Shown: positions 8,667 through 17,166, numbered from the stretch's first letter. The stretch: 64,000 nucleotides of DNA from CAWGJF01 sp963822905 (GCA_963822905.1 CAWGJF010000001.1:186001-250000); one strand, 5' to 3'. Notes: generated from the letters alone by a model not told the origin. A program made the numbers and translations.

Positions 8667-9569
8667 ATGTTTCAGAAAAATTTAACTCAAAATATTACAA
8701 GCGCAATGATTATTGTTATGATTTTGTTTACATCATTTTCAGTCGCCATTGCACAAAATGACGGGCATCCTTTAATTAAAGCATTTGAAGGATCCTATAT
8801 TGAAAACCAGGAAGTGAAAGAGTTTGATGAACAACAGTTAGTATCGGGAAAAGTTCAACAAGATGGAACAGTAAAGACCGAAAAGATCGAAGGAAAGATT
8901 ACAAGAATCGACTACCGTGATCCGGACAACCGTTCATCGCTTGAGAGATTTCGTAATTACGAAGATGCATTAAAGAAAGGCGGATTTCAAATTGTTTATA
9001 GCTGCAATAAAGAAGACTGCGGACCTGAAATTCAGATTGAATCTATTGGCTACTACCCTCCCGATCGTTACCTAACCGCGCTTCTGAAAAGAAAAGAAGG
9101 GAACGTGTGGGTTGGTGTGTTTGTTTCAGAAGGTCCCTGGACAAAGATAAGAGTAGTTGAGGAAAAGCCGATGGAAACTGGTATGGTTAAAATCACGGCA
9201 GAAATGCTTAAAAAAAATATTCTCAGTGATGGACATATGGCTGTTTACGGAATCTATTTTGATACCGGTAAATCTGAAATCAAACCTGAGTCTGCTGAAA
9301 CTTTAAAAGAGATTACTACTTTTATTAAGAAAAATCCCGGGCTGCAATTCTATATTGTCGGACATACTGATAACGTGGGCAAGTTCAGCGATAACATTGA
9401 ACTTTCACGAAAAAGAGCCGAATCAGTTGTAAACGAATTGATTAAAACTTATAAAGTTTCTTCAGCAAATTTACAGGCTGAGGGAGTGGGTCCGCTTACA
9501 CCAGTTGCAACAAATGATACTATAGAAGGAAAGGAACAAAACAGGCGCGTTGAGTTGGTGAAAAAATAA
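8667..9569 (+). CDS. OmpA-family outer-membrane/periplasmic protein
   Basis: The 300-residue protein has a signal peptide (about 1-29, ...SVAIAQ). A central domain (about 80-165, with DCGPEIQIESIGYYPPDRYLT) is laid out like the DUF4892 domain. The C-terminal OmpA/MotB peptidoglycan-binding domain (about 195-300) shows YFDTGKSEIKPES, VGHTDNVG and the NRRVE terminus. It should tether the outer membrane to peptidoglycan. Its start is 10 nt after the T9SS gene, with GGGG just upstream. A terminator follows at 9597. Confidence 0.88.
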   Translation: MFQKNLTQNITSAMIIVMILFTSFSVAIAQNDGHPLIKAFEGSYIENQEVKEFDEQQLVSGKVQQDGTVKTEKIEGKITRIDYRDPDNRSSLERFRNYEDALKKGGFQIVYSCNKEDCGPEIQIESIGYYPPDRYLTALLKRKEGNVWVGVFVSEGPWTKIRVVEEKPMETGMVKITAEMLKKNILSDGHMAVYGIYFDTGKSEIKPESAETLKEITTFIKKNPGLQFYIVGHTDNVGKFSDNIELSRKRAESVVNELIKTYKVSSANLQAEGVGPLTPVATNDTIEGKEQNRRVELVKK

Positions 9570-9596
9570 TTGTTGTCTTATTGAGTAAATAAACCG

Positions 9597-9618
9597 GGCG
9601 GGTACTCCCGCCATTTTT
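9597..9618 (+). terminator. intrinsic terminator
   Basis: GGCGGG (9597-9602) pairs with CCCGCC (9607-9612) around TACT, followed by A and five T. It lies 28 nt after the OmpA-family stop. Confidence 0.75.
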
Positions 9619-9633
9619 ATTTTATAAATTATT

Positions 9634-9702
9634 CACCCGGGACAATTGATAGGAAAGCTTGAGGGAGCCGAAAACATTCCACCCGCAGAACATCAGGACT
9701 AA
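9634..9702 (+). repeat. copy 2 of zinc-gene 3' end
   Basis: These 69 nt encode HPGQLIGKLEGAENI then PPAEHQD and a stop, in frame with the tail of the gene at 7049-7249. Only two residues differ, although several codons differ synonymously. There is no start or cysteine half upstream (an in-frame stop lies at 9625-9627). The similarity continues about 20 nt past the stop to copy 3 (GGTTAATTAC). Confidence 0.75.
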
Positions 9703-9740
9703 CACAAGAAAGGGTTAATTACTTATTATTATTTTAATTT

Positions 9741-10337
9741 CTACTTATCCAACACATTAATTTCTTCAACCCAGAACAACTCGCACGCACCGCCGCCGGT
9801 GTCATCTCTTTTTAGAGAACTTTTCCATCGCCATCCACCCGGACCGGTTACTTTTACAAGATATCCTTTCATTTCAACAAGACTGCCTTTATAAACATTA
9901 TCAAATTTATCTTCAACTGTTTCATCTTTTGGTATGATGTGAGTGTTAGCACTGTTTAAACTAATATCTTTCTTGGGAACAGGAAGTACATCTGCCTGCC
10001 AGTGATACCACCTGTTACTTTGTGAAATTTCTATTTTATCAATTACGCTCTGATCAGACATTGGTCCCCACCCGAGCGCCAGATCAAAAGGTGATAAATC
10101 ACTTTCCTTGCCAAATGAAAAATTATTGCGGCTTAACACCCTTGCCTTAATTTTATATTCTGCAAGTGCTTCAATTGTATATTCTCCTTTAGTCCATTTC
10201 TTTTCACCGGTAAGATTTGTCTGATGCGGAGGTGTGGCTGCCGTTACTCCCGGCGGATAGGTGATAACTGTTTCAGGATAAAAGAAGTAAACAAGTACTA
10301 TTATTATTAATGCTGAAGGGATCAGTAATTTTTTCAT
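9741..10337 (-). CDS. conserved exported/membrane-anchored hypothetical protein
   Basis: The 198-residue protein has an N-terminal hydrophobic anchor (about 4-20). The mature domain shows a characteristic conserved series: LSRNNFSFGKESDLSPFDL, ALGWGPMSD, ISQSNRWYHW, SANTHIIP and WRWKSSLKRDDTGGGACEL. I recall this pattern from widespread uncharacterised proteins in many Gram-negative genomes; no activity is established. It lies alone between two copies of the zinc-gene tail repeat, on the opposite strand. Confidence 0.7.
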   Translation of the reverse strand: MKKLLIPSALIIIVLVYFFYPETVITYPPGVTAATPPHQTNLTGEKKWTKGEYTIEALAEYKIKARVLSRNNFSFGKESDLSPFDLALGWGPMSDQSVIDKIEISQSNRWYHWQADVLPVPKKDISLNSANTHIIPKDETVEDKFDNVYKGSLVEMKGYLVKVTGPGGWRWKSSLKRDDTGGGACELFWVEEINVLDK

Positions 10338-10648
10338 TTTAACAGAACCTGGTAAAATGCTGATGATTAATTTTTGTCTATTTAGATTTCCTTTTCTTTA
10401 TTTGAAGAAGAAATCTTAACACAATTAATTGTGTTTATCAAAATACTGCAAATATTATTCCTGTTCTGATTACTGCTGTTTATCCTTCATCCCGAATAAT
10501 TGATATGTAAGATTGACGGAACCGGAATCATTCCCCCTGCAGAACACCAGGATTAAAAAAGAGTTTTTAAAGCAACAAGAAAAGTTTTGGTTAATTACAA
10601 TTTGAAGTAAATTAATTGAAATTATTCCGGATAATAAGGAGAGTTGCA
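10338..10648. other. intergenic stretch with repeat copy 3
   Basis: The gap holds the degenerate repeat copy at 10488-10556 and the AAGGAGA ribosome site (10637-10643) of the next broken gene. I see no other gene, and no promoter with good hexamers. Confidence 0.4.
10488..10556 (+). repeat. copy 3 of zinc-gene 3' end (degenerate)
   Basis: This 69-nt copy reads HPE-stop-LICKIDGTGIIPPAEHQD-stop in the frame of the parent gene, so it has an internal TAA and several replacements and cannot encode the peptide. The region just upstream still resembles the parent (TTTATCCTTCATCCCG). Downstream similarity to copies 1, 2 and 6 continues for about 40 nt. Confidence 0.7.
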
Positions 10649-11242
10649 ATGGAGCTTAAAAAAAATACACTTACAAATATTTTAACAGAAGTTTTTTCCG
10701 TGGTGCTTGCAGTGCTGCTCGCGCTGGGAGTTAATGAATGGCGTACGAATTAAGGCAATGAAGACCTGGGTTACGCAGCGTTTGAGAAAATTGTTAAAGA
10801 AGTAAACTCAAATAAAAGTAAGCTCGACTCATTAATACTAAATCATAAAAGCATTTTATCCGATATCGATTCTGTAATTTCAAAATTGAAACAGAACAGG
10901 CGGGATATCTCATTCGGGCAGATACTTTTTGAAACGCCTTCCGAAACCGCGTGGGAAGCTGCCAAGCTTACTTCTGCAATTAATTATCTGGATTATGATA
11001 AGGTAGAAAAAATAACCTCTGTGTACGCTACTCAAAAAACATATTCGGATGTGTCTGACAAGGTTTTTGGTGAGCTTGTGTTCTTTGTGCCGGATGCCGA
11101 CCGTGAAGTAATGAAAAAACAGTTTTATAAACAAAAAGTATATCTTCATAATCTTATTTCAATTGAAGAACAGTTGATTAAAGAATATGAAGCATTTTTA
11201 GAACAGAACAAAAACATTACGACTGCGGAACACCAGGATTAA
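10649..11242 (+). pseudogene. DUF6090-like membrane protein gene with internal stop
   Basis: An ATG with AAGGAGA 5 nt upstream opens a frame that begins like DUF6090 proteins: a short cytoplasmic start, then a helix (NILTEVFSVVLAVLLALGVNEWR). TAA at 10751-10753 (codon 35) interrupts it, but the same frame stays open to 11242 and continues the expected coiled/helical domain. A single point change would restore 198 codons. The last ten codons (NITTAEHQD, stop) match the zinc-gene tail repeat, so the 3' end has been replaced or fused. TTG at 10886 could restart translation, but no ribosome site supports it. Confidence 0.7.
11213..11242 (+). repeat. copy 4 of zinc-gene 3' end (fused in frame)
   Basis: The final 30 nt of the broken DUF6090-like gene read NITTAEHQD-stop, against NIPPAEHQD-stop in the parent gene. 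The repeat boundary is at or near AACATT, and the reading frame is kept. Confidence 0.55.
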
Positions 11243-11354
11243 AAAGAAAAAACACAATTGGCGTGAAAAATCATTTTGAAGTTAGTAGTTCAAAATTGTA
11301 GATTGATTTTAATTCTTTTAAATAAGAAATAAAAAATAAATTGAGGGGATCTAA

Positions 11355-12248
11355 ATGAAAACACTTCTTTACATTTTTGCTTTTCTTTTATCTGGACTAT
11401 CTGTCAATCAAATTCAGGCTCAAACTAAAGATAGCTGTGGCTGCGTGCCTCTCTACACACATTCTGAAAGTCAAAGTTCAAAAATTCAAATAGAGAAAAT
11501 TGTTGTCCTGGATTCTGCAAAATATTCTACATTGCCTTCTCCTGTTGATAACCTGGATTCTCTTTCAGGCTTATTAGTTTATCCTAAAATTGCTGAACGG
11601 GCAGTAATTTCAGGGGTAACTAAATATCTTCTGACGATAAATAGTAATGGCGAAGTTGAAAAGATAAAACAATTATTGGGAGTGGGTGCAGGTTTGGATG
11701 AAGTTCCTTTAAACATATTGAAGAAAATGAAATTCAATACCGCAAAAATTAAAAACAGGCCGGTCGAATCAGAAGTTATTGTAATTATCAATTGTATGGC
11801 GAAAAAAATTATTGATGAACCTGGTTTTGTTTTGGATGACATAAAATATGAAAGTCCTGTAGTGTCAGCTTACAGGTCAGTTATATTGGTTTTTAAAAAA
11901 GATGGCGAGGCAAGTTTAACCGAAATTGACGGTGCCGGGAAAAAAGAATCAGCAGGTAAAATTCGCAAATTGGATTTTATAAGATTAAGTGATTTTATTA
12001 TTTCACAAGGCTTTTTTTGTCTGGACAGTAATTATGTGGGCGATATTGATGACGCATGGTCTTCAATGATAACTGTAAAATATGAAAAGGTTACTAAATC
12101 TGTTTCTCAAAGAAGAGGCAATAATTATCCGATAAGTTATTGGGCAATTTACCGTCTTATGTATGATATTAAAGATGACATTAAGTGGGAGGTTGTTAAT
12201 TATGAATCGTACATAAAGAAGCTGCCGGTACAAAAAGATGATAAGTAA
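11355..12248 (+). CDS. exported protein with TonB C-terminal-like domain
   Basis: The 297-residue protein has a signal peptide (1-22, ...VNQIQAQ). A domain at about 65-140 resembles the TonB C-terminal fold (YPKIAERAVISGVTKYLL, then a LNILKKMKFNTAKIKNRPV block). A second domain follows (about 165-250) with FIRLSDFI. Stand-alone exported TonB-C domains without the N-terminal membrane anchor are common in this group; here they cannot energise receptors and more likely act in protein contacts. GAGGGG lies just before the ATG. It is the only gene between repeat copies 4 and 5. Confidence 0.65.
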   Translation: MKTLLYIFAFLLSGLSVNQIQAQTKDSCGCVPLYTHSESQSSKIQIEKIVVLDSAKYSTLPSPVDNLDSLSGLLVYPKIAERAVISGVTKYLLTINSNGEVEKIKQLLGVGAGLDEVPLNILKKMKFNTAKIKNRPVESEVIVIINCMAKKIIDEPGFVLDDIKYESPVVSAYRSVILVFKKDGEASLTEIDGAGKKESAGKIRKLDFIRLSDFIISQGFFCLDSNYVGDIDDAWSSMITVKYEKVTKSVSQRRGNNYPISYWAIYRLMYDIKDDIKWEVVNYESYIKKLPVQKDDK

Positions 12249-12604
12249 GCAATAATGATAGTTTACTTTTATTAACACACCACCCTTACTCAAAGAAAAG
12301 GGGTTGGTTGGTGTTGTTATATTTTTATTTGAATGAATATCCGGAACAGTTGATAGGAAAACTTAAAGGCGCAGAAAACATTCCACCCGCAGAACATCAG
12401 GATTAATAAATACTTTTACCTGATCTTTATAATAGTTGCTTACAGTTAAGTTTATTCTTCTTGCTTTAATGTAAAAACAACCCATTCCTTAACAGCACAC
12501 AAATAATATTTTTTTATTTGATAAGCATTTTATTTGGCATTTCTCTTGGTTCCCTCAGTCAGAATCTGTTACTAATCTGAAAATATTTTGGAAAGGCATA
12601 TATA
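12249..12604. other. intergenic stretch with C-rich element and repeat copy 5
   Basis: This gap contains a weak member of the C-rich intergenic family (12273-12318: ACACCACCC...GGGGTTGGTTGGTGTT, inverted ends) and then repeat copy 5 (12338-12406). The rest is AT-rich, with no supported gene. Confidence 0.45.
12338..12406 (+). repeat. copy 5 of zinc-gene 3' end
   Basis: The copy encodes YPEQLIGKLKGAENI then PPAEHQD and a stop. It is identical in protein to the parent tail except for the first residue, with silent differences. The frame is open for only a few codons upstream and lacks the cysteine half, so this is an orphan 3' end. Confidence 0.75.
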
Positions 12605-13126
12605 ATGAAAACTACTCGTTCACTTTTCATCCTGGTTGGTTTATGTATATTAATATTATCAGGCGGCTGCAAAAAAGAGGATAGCAGCAACCCGGTAGCC
12701 CCAACTAATAAATTTGTAGGCAAATGGAAATCTGAAGTCCCTATTCTTGTAAAAATAAAAACCGATTTCTGCACAAACACTATGGAAGATGTGGCAACGA
12801 TAATGTGGGATGTAAATTGGGAAGTTACCGAAACAAACGATCCTAACATTATGGATATAAAGATGAACTACACCAGCAGCGATTTTACAATAATTAATTC
12901 TGAGTGTACATTTGGAGCGGGCTACGCACCCGAACCACAGCCAATGTTTATGAAAGGTTATGTAACGGATAATACCCTTAGTGTTGAATACCTTGGAGAA
13001 GAAATATTTTTATTGAATTATAATACCGTGAAAGTGCTGAAAGGAAAGTTGAGCTATTCTTATTGCTACGTCTATTGCCAGGAAATATATACTGACGAAA
13101 ATGATTTTAGTATTACATATTATTAG
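12605..13126 (+). CDS. putative lipoprotein
   Basis: The 173-residue protein has a lipoprotein signal (lipobox LSGGC, Cys near 23) and a linker KKEDSSNPVAPTN. The mature domain begins FVGKWKSEVP, a lipocalin-like opening seen in many Bacteroidota surface lipoproteins. Several cysteines occur (CTN, CTFG, CYVYC). GGAAAGG precedes the ATG. The function is unknown; it is probably anchored to the outer or inner membrane. Confidence 0.65.
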   Translation: MKTTRSLFILVGLCILILSGGCKKEDSSNPVAPTNKFVGKWKSEVPILVKIKTDFCTNTMEDVATIMWDVNWEVTETNDPNIMDIKMNYTSSDFTIINSECTFGAGYAPEPQPMFMKGYVTDNTLSVEYLGEEIFLLNYNTVKVLKGKLSYSYCYVYCQEIYTDENDFSITYY

Positions 13127-13158
13127 CAGCTGAGTGCATATTAAATTTTAATTTAACC

Positions 13159-13177
13159 GGGCGGGCAGTTCCCGCCC
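13159..13177. terminator. GC-rich hairpin between converging genes
   Basis: GGGCGGG (13159-13165) pairs with CCCGCCC (13171-13177) around CAGTT. The T-tract is weak (TTGCTT), so termination is likely but not strong. The hairpin separates the plus-strand lipoprotein from the minus-strand beta-barrel gene. Confidence 0.6.
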
Positions 13178-13203
13178 TTGCTTCATACGCTAATAATACT
13201 TCC

Positions 13204-13659
13204 TTAATTATTGAACCAGAATCGAACACCTAATCCGCCTCCCAAATTAAAATTTGTAGAAGGAACCAGATCAAGTATTGGAACTAACTCGAAAAAAATA
13301 TCTATAGGTGCGTTTGCAAACTGGTAATCCAATCCAAAGGGTATTCTAGCACCGACAAGCGGATCATCTGAGAATATAGCTCTTCCGCCTATTCCGAAAT
13401 AGAAGGGAAGTCTACCGGATTCCACTGGAATAAGATCGTAGCTGTGCCAAACGTAGTCCGCCTGCACAAGCAGGTTTCCGTCGCCCCTAAATGACCATGC
13501 TGCCCCAAAATCAAAAGCATTTGTTCTGCCTGTCCAAAGTTTAGCACTTAATCCTGTCGGCTCACCAACAACAATACCTAAACCGAAACCCCTGTCCTGT
13601 GAATATATATTTCCCGCTATTATCATAGTTACAATAATTAAAAAAATTATCTTCTTCAT
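13204..13659 (-). CDS. small outer-membrane beta-barrel protein
   Basis: The 151-residue protein has a signal peptide (1-20, ...GNIYSQ). Alternating amphipathic strands follow (GFGLGIVVGEPTGLSAKLW, FDFGAAWSF, LLVQADYVWH), and the C-terminus ends in aromatic-terminated strands (LGGGLGVRFWFNN), as in eight-stranded barrels. The layout resembles DUF3996-type proteins. It should sit in the outer membrane; no substrate can be inferred. Confidence 0.7.
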   Translation of the reverse strand: MKKIIFLIIVTMIIAGNIYSQDRGFGLGIVVGEPTGLSAKLWTGRTNAFDFGAAWSFRGDGNLLVQADYVWHSYDLIPVESGRLPFYFGIGGRAIFSDDPLVGARIPFGLDYQFANAPIDIFFELVPILDLVPSTNFNLGGGLGVRFWFNN

Positions 13660-13758
13660 TTTGTTACTCCATATTAATTAATGGGAATTTCGAAAATTTT
13701 TTAATTAAAAAATTATTAAAACTTTTGAAATAAAATTTTTAATCCTGCTTAAGAAGGG

Positions 13759-14442
13759 TTAGTTTTTTATGCCGTCATGGTCATTGTCAAGAAAACATTT
13801 CTTGAAAGATTGGGCAATATTATTATCAATATCATTTTCATTTGCCGTATCAGAAGGGTTTAGGGCAACATCATTAATGTAGAACCAGCTTAGCGGGTCA
13901 ACAGTAATGGTCAGGTTGGCAGTAGAATTTGCTTCAACAATAATGGGGGTTTCCAGTTTTATATCCTGGTGTGCAGATTTTGTGGATTTATATGTAAACG
14001 GAATTAAGTTATAAGTTCCTTTTACTATTACAGAATATCTTAATGAAGCGTCGCTGCCTTCCCGGAATTCAGGATCAGGAGGAGTTTCAGAGCCGCCGCA
14101 TTTATGAACTTCAAAACGTATCCTGTCATAATTTCCAGCGGGTACATCTTCAACAGTAAAGTCGGTAGTCATTTCGGTTGTGCTAAGATAGACCACCATA
14201 GTTCCCAGGTGCATGTTGTTTTCAAGTGTACCGCCCTGGTGTCTAATCTTTATATCACCTAAAAGAATTTTAACCGTATCCAACACTATTTCACCCTGTG
14301 AAACTTTATTAGTTATGGGGGGAGTCAGGCTGAGCGAAACAGAACCGCTGGTTGTTTCCGAAGTATCGCAGCCGGAAAAAATAAACAGCAAAAGTGTGGC
14401 TGAAGTAAACAGAAACTTGTTTAAGATATTTTTACTGATCAT
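13759..14442 (-). CDS. DUF4382-like lipoprotein
   Basis: The 227-residue protein has a lipoprotein signal (lipobox IFSGC, Cys near 25). The body begins GSVSLSLTPP and continues with VEDVPAGNYDRIRFEVHK and YSVIVKGTYNLIPFTYKS. This matches the DUF4382 theme, a beta-sandwich in which the phrase PAG.Y..I.. is typical. It ends with a D-rich segment (FLDNDHDGIKN) that may bind calcium. Its role is unknown, and it is surface-exposed by inference. Confidence 0.65.
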   Translation of the reverse strand: MISKNILNKFLFTSATLLLFIFSGCDTSETTSGSVSLSLTPPITNKVSQGEIVLDTVKILLGDIKIRHQGGTLENNMHLGTMVVYLSTTEMTTDFTVEDVPAGNYDRIRFEVHKCGGSETPPDPEFREGSDASLRYSVIVKGTYNLIPFTYKSTKSAHQDIKLETPIIVEANSTANLTITVDPLSWFYINDVALNPSDTANENDIDNNIAQSFKKCFLDNDHDGIKN

Positions 14443-14980
14443 CGTTATGTCCTCTATTGTTTATAGAAATGCTTGTCAGGCAGCCGTTAAATAAATGTAT
14501 TTTCGTTTACAATCAGGTCAAAAATTTATTCAAAAAGCCTTATTATTAGACAAAAACCAAGCTTTTGATTCATATCACTCTACCATTCAATTTGTTTTCC
14601 ACATCTATTTCTTAAAAACATTACAATAACATTTTGTTGCTACTAATAAAGTGTAATTATAAGCGCAATTAAATTGACCTAAGGACCAATATCAAAATTT
14701 GATTAGTAATTTTACAAATGCCTGTCCGAACGCTCAAAGTCCCAGTTGTAATTTTACTACATGCATACCGGCAAGCAGGATTGAAAATGAGAAATTTTGA
14801 GGGATTTTGTTGTGTTTTATTTGCTATGAGGCGAATTAGTTCTACGCGTTATTGTGGCAGAAAACATTCCATCCGCAGAGCGTCGGGATTAATAACTAGT
14901 TTTAAAATAAACACAAAGCCAAAAAACCATCAAGCAAACTTAACAGCATAAAAAATAATTATTAAATCAGTACTTATTAA
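14443..14980. other. 538-nt intergenic stretch with repeat copy 6
   Basis: Apart from the repeat fragment at 14857-14892 the region holds no supported gene. A 77-codon frame at 14718-14951 has no ribosome site and runs through the repeat in a different frame, so I regard it as chance. Confidence 0.4.
14857..14892 (+). repeat. copy 6 of zinc-gene 3' end (short)
   Basis: The final 36 nt of the repeat read AENIPSAERRD-stop in the parental frame, with three replacements. The following sequence (TAACTAGTTTTAAAATAAACACAAAG) resembles the region downstream of copy 3. Confidence 0.6.
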
Positions 14981-15253
14981 TTATTTAAGAGGCTGACTAT
15001 TGTTAGAGGGATTCTTATACTTAATCTTTCTTAACCGAATGAATCCCCATATACCGGCAATTAAGCCTGATACGAAGGCAATAAGCCCGGTGAATAAAAT
15101 TGGAAGATACCAGAATAACAAAGACTGATCCGGCTCGCCTCTCCTTGCAATATAAGCTTCTATTATATATCCGGTTATTAATACTGCCCCGATAATAATT
15201 AAAATAATTCCGGATATTAATGCTGTGTATGGCCAGGTTTTTTTTGAGTTCAT
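14981..15253 (-). CDS. two-helix membrane protein
   Basis: This is a 90-residue protein with two hydrophobic spans (about 8-32 and 46-72) and a basic C-terminus (RLRKIKYKNPSNN), so it is an inner-membrane protein with the tail probably cytoplasmic. Its ATG overlaps the stop of the FKBP gene by 4 nt (ATGA), which indicates translational coupling. The family is not recognised. Confidence 0.6.
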   Translation of the reverse strand: MNSKKTWPYTALISGIILIIIGAVLITGYIIEAYIARRGEPDQSLLFWYLPILFTGLIAFVSGLIAGIWGFIRLRKIKYKNPSNNSQPLK

Positions 15254-15630
15254 TCTGCCTTATTCAGTATTGTAACCTCAACAATTAATAAAGCATCAGG
15301 CGGTATAATTCCTTCAATTCCCTTTTCACCATAAGCAATGTGCGGTGAAATCTTAAGGCGGCGGGTTCCGTTGATTTTCATTCCCTGTATCCCGTAGAAT
15401 ATTCCGTTAACAAGGTTTTCCCTGTCAACCCTGAATTTTTTAGTTATTATTGTCCGGTCTTCGGAGAGCTGCACGTACTCAGGATGTTCTGTGGATATAT
15501 TTTTCCATACAACCGGGTCGCCTTTATTCAGCCACATTTGCATTTTTATTATGTAGCTGCTGCCTTTTTCGATCAGCTCACCGCTTCCTTCAGTTTCGGA
15601 TAATATTTCTACGCCCTTATGTATTCTCAA
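15250..15630 (-). CDS. FKBP-type peptidyl-prolyl cis-trans isomerase
   Basis: The 126-residue protein has the FKBP fold. Core motifs are NGIFYGIQGMKINGTRRLKI (G.QGMK.G..R.L.I), the SPHIAYGEKGI loop (PP..AYG..G) and IIPPDALLIVEVTIL (IPP.A.L.F.V.L). It catalyses prolyl isomerisation in the cytoplasm, since no signal peptide is present. The start is taken at TTG (15630) because no ATG precedes the conserved part; no clear ribosome site is visible. It overlaps the following two-helix membrane protein by 4 nt. Confidence 0.8.
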   Translation of the reverse strand: MRIHKGVEILSETEGSGELIEKGSSYIIKMQMWLNKGDPVVWKNISTEHPEYVQLSEDRTIITKKFRVDRENLVNGIFYGIQGMKINGTRRLKISPHIAYGEKGIEGIIPPDALLIVEVTILNKAE

Positions 15631-15730
15631 TTTTAGTATAGGTTATTATGAAGATATAATTTTAAGAGGAGTTTTAACTAAAATCAAAAAGGAGCAGTTA
15701 AAATATTTCTGTTAAAAATATTTAAAAGAA

Positions 15731-15976
15731 TTATTTCTTTTTAAACATCCTGTAAATAGCAAGCAGGATTATTGCACCAATAATAGCGCCGATAAAACCT
15801 GCAGTCTCGCCTTCCTTGTATAAGCCTAAGAACTGCCCCAGGTAAGTAAAAACAATTGAGCCGGCAATACCAAGCAGTATTGTAATTATAATACCGCCGG
15901 GATCTTTACCCGGCATTATAAATTTTGCCAAAGCGCCGGCTACCAGGCCGATAATTAACGTCCAGATAATTGACAT
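15731..15976 (-). CDS. GlsB/YeaQ/YmgE-family membrane protein
   Basis: The 81-residue protein has three glycine-rich membrane spans and the family signatures GLVAGALAKFIMPGKDPGG near the N-terminus and AGFIGAIIGAIILLAIYR near the C-terminus. The family, also called transglycosylase-associated proteins, is linked to stress responses; the biochemical role is not established. It is a single minus-strand gene. Confidence 0.88.
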   Translation of the reverse strand: MSIIWTLIIGLVAGALAKFIMPGKDPGGIIITILLGIAGSIVFTYLGQFLGLYKEGETAGFIGAIIGAIILLAIYRMFKKK

Positions 15977-16053
15977 AATCTCTCCAGTAATTTTGAATGA
16001 TCTATAACTTAACCTAAAATCAAAAAAGCATCAATAACCTTGCACATTAAATT

Positions 16054-16566
16054 CTACCAATTACCTGCATACTCAAGACCGATTGAAGGAGCATTATGTG
16101 AAAGATAACTGTATTGTAAAAATGTTATTTGCCGGATATGTAAATAATCGTGAGCCAGCCAGTTTGCTAAAAGTTTTTCGGCACTTATTTCTCCCAGCTT
16201 CGGTTGTTTATACGCAGCTTTCCAGTCCGGTGAAGCCAGGCTCTTTAACCACGCAACAGAATTTTTCCTTTCAGCCAGGAAATTATTGAGAGAAGTGGTC
16301 ATATCTCTTTTATCATATTCTCTTTCCGTTACCCATTTAACCGGGTCTACAGGAAGCCACTCCTTAAACGGATCTTCCAGTACATTTGATATCCGCTGAC
16401 GGAAGTCTTCTCTTTCTTCATCATACAGGTGATTTATTACTTCAAGCAGCGACCATTTTTCCGGTGATGGTTTCCAGCGCACCTGTTCTTCAGAGTTGTT
16501 TTCCAGAAGACTTATAAAGACAGGGATATTTTCTTCCAACTTTTTAACGATGTGATCATGAATCAT
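16054..16566 (-). CDS. DinB-family protein
   Basis: The 170-residue four-helix protein has the DinB metal-site histidines in place: NHLYDEE in the first half and HDYLHIRQI near the C-terminus. The family lead-in WKPSPEKWSLLEVINHL is also present. DinB-fold proteins are metal-dependent thiol transferases or of unknown function. It is a single gene with no partner to indicate a substrate. Confidence 0.85.
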   Translation of the reverse strand: MIHDHIVKKLEENIPVFISLLENNSEEQVRWKPSPEKWSLLEVINHLYDEEREDFRQRISNVLEDPFKEWLPVDPVKWVTEREYDKRDMTTSLNNFLAERKNSVAWLKSLASPDWKAAYKQPKLGEISAEKLLANWLAHDYLHIRQITFLQYSYLSHNAPSIGLEYAGNW

Positions 16567-16652
16567 TTTATTAACCGTGGTTTTTATATTGTTGGTAATT
16601 TCTTTTATAAATTAACGTGAAACCAAAAAACCGTCAACAACAGTAAACTTAT

Positions 16653-17147
16653 TTATTCAGTTGAACGTGCAAAAGGTCCGGGTGTACTCTCTTCTCCAAT
16701 CTCTGCAATAATTTTACCTTCTTCGTTAAACCTGAAAAGTGTGATGCCACCCCAGCTTTCTTCGCGATTAGCAGGCTCTACATCCGGCATTACAGGCTCA
16801 ACGTTAATTGCCCGGAAGCTCCAAACGAAAACAACATCGTTTCCTTCCGCAACTGATGAATGAATCGTAATTTCTCCATCTTTCCATCTCTTACAGAAAC
16901 CTTCGGCAAAATGCTTTACAGAATCACGTCCCTTGATAACCGGTGACCCGAATATCTTTTGGAAAATCGGGTAAGTGACAATTATGCTGTCGGCGGCAAG
17001 TTCGTTAACAACAGCCGGGTCACACCCATATTCACTGCGAAAGAATTTCTCTGCAATTGTTTTGTATTCAGCCCGCTCTTTATTGTAATTGTTTTTGCAG
17101 CCAATCATTAAAAAAGTTAAAAACGCTAAAAATAAATATTTATACAT
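16653..17147 (-). CDS. SnoaL/DUF4440-like lipoprotein
   Basis: The start is placed at the ATG at 17147 because CGGAGG lies 6 nt upstream and the peptide then begins with a proper lipoprotein signal (lipobox LMIGC). An upstream in-frame start would add nine residues ahead of the signal. The 164-residue product carries an NTF2-like domain with SVKHFAEGFCKRWKDGEI and VVFVWSFRA. It is the last gene of a run nitrilase, LysE-like exporter, lipoprotein, with gaps under 30 nt, probably one operon. Confidence 0.75.
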   Translation of the reverse strand: MYKYLFLAFLTFLMIGCKNNYNKERAEYKTIAEKFFRSEYGCDPAVVNELAADSIIVTYPIFQKIFGSPVIKGRDSVKHFAEGFCKRWKDGEITIHSSVAEGNDVVFVWSFRAINVEPVMPDVEPANREESWGGITLFRFNEEGKIIAEIGEESTPGPFARSTE

Positions 17148-17166
17148 AACGACCTCCGTTCTAAAT

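Noticed and set aside
7181..14892. Integron cassette array
   Set aside because: The repeats lack the GTTRRRY/RYYYAAC core pair and hairpin structure of attC sites, and no integrase is present; only the general cassette-like layout is retained as a hypothesis.
14718..14951. 77-codon frame in the intergenic stretch
   Set aside because: It has no ribosome site and no family resemblance, and it crosses the zinc-gene tail repeat in the wrong frame.
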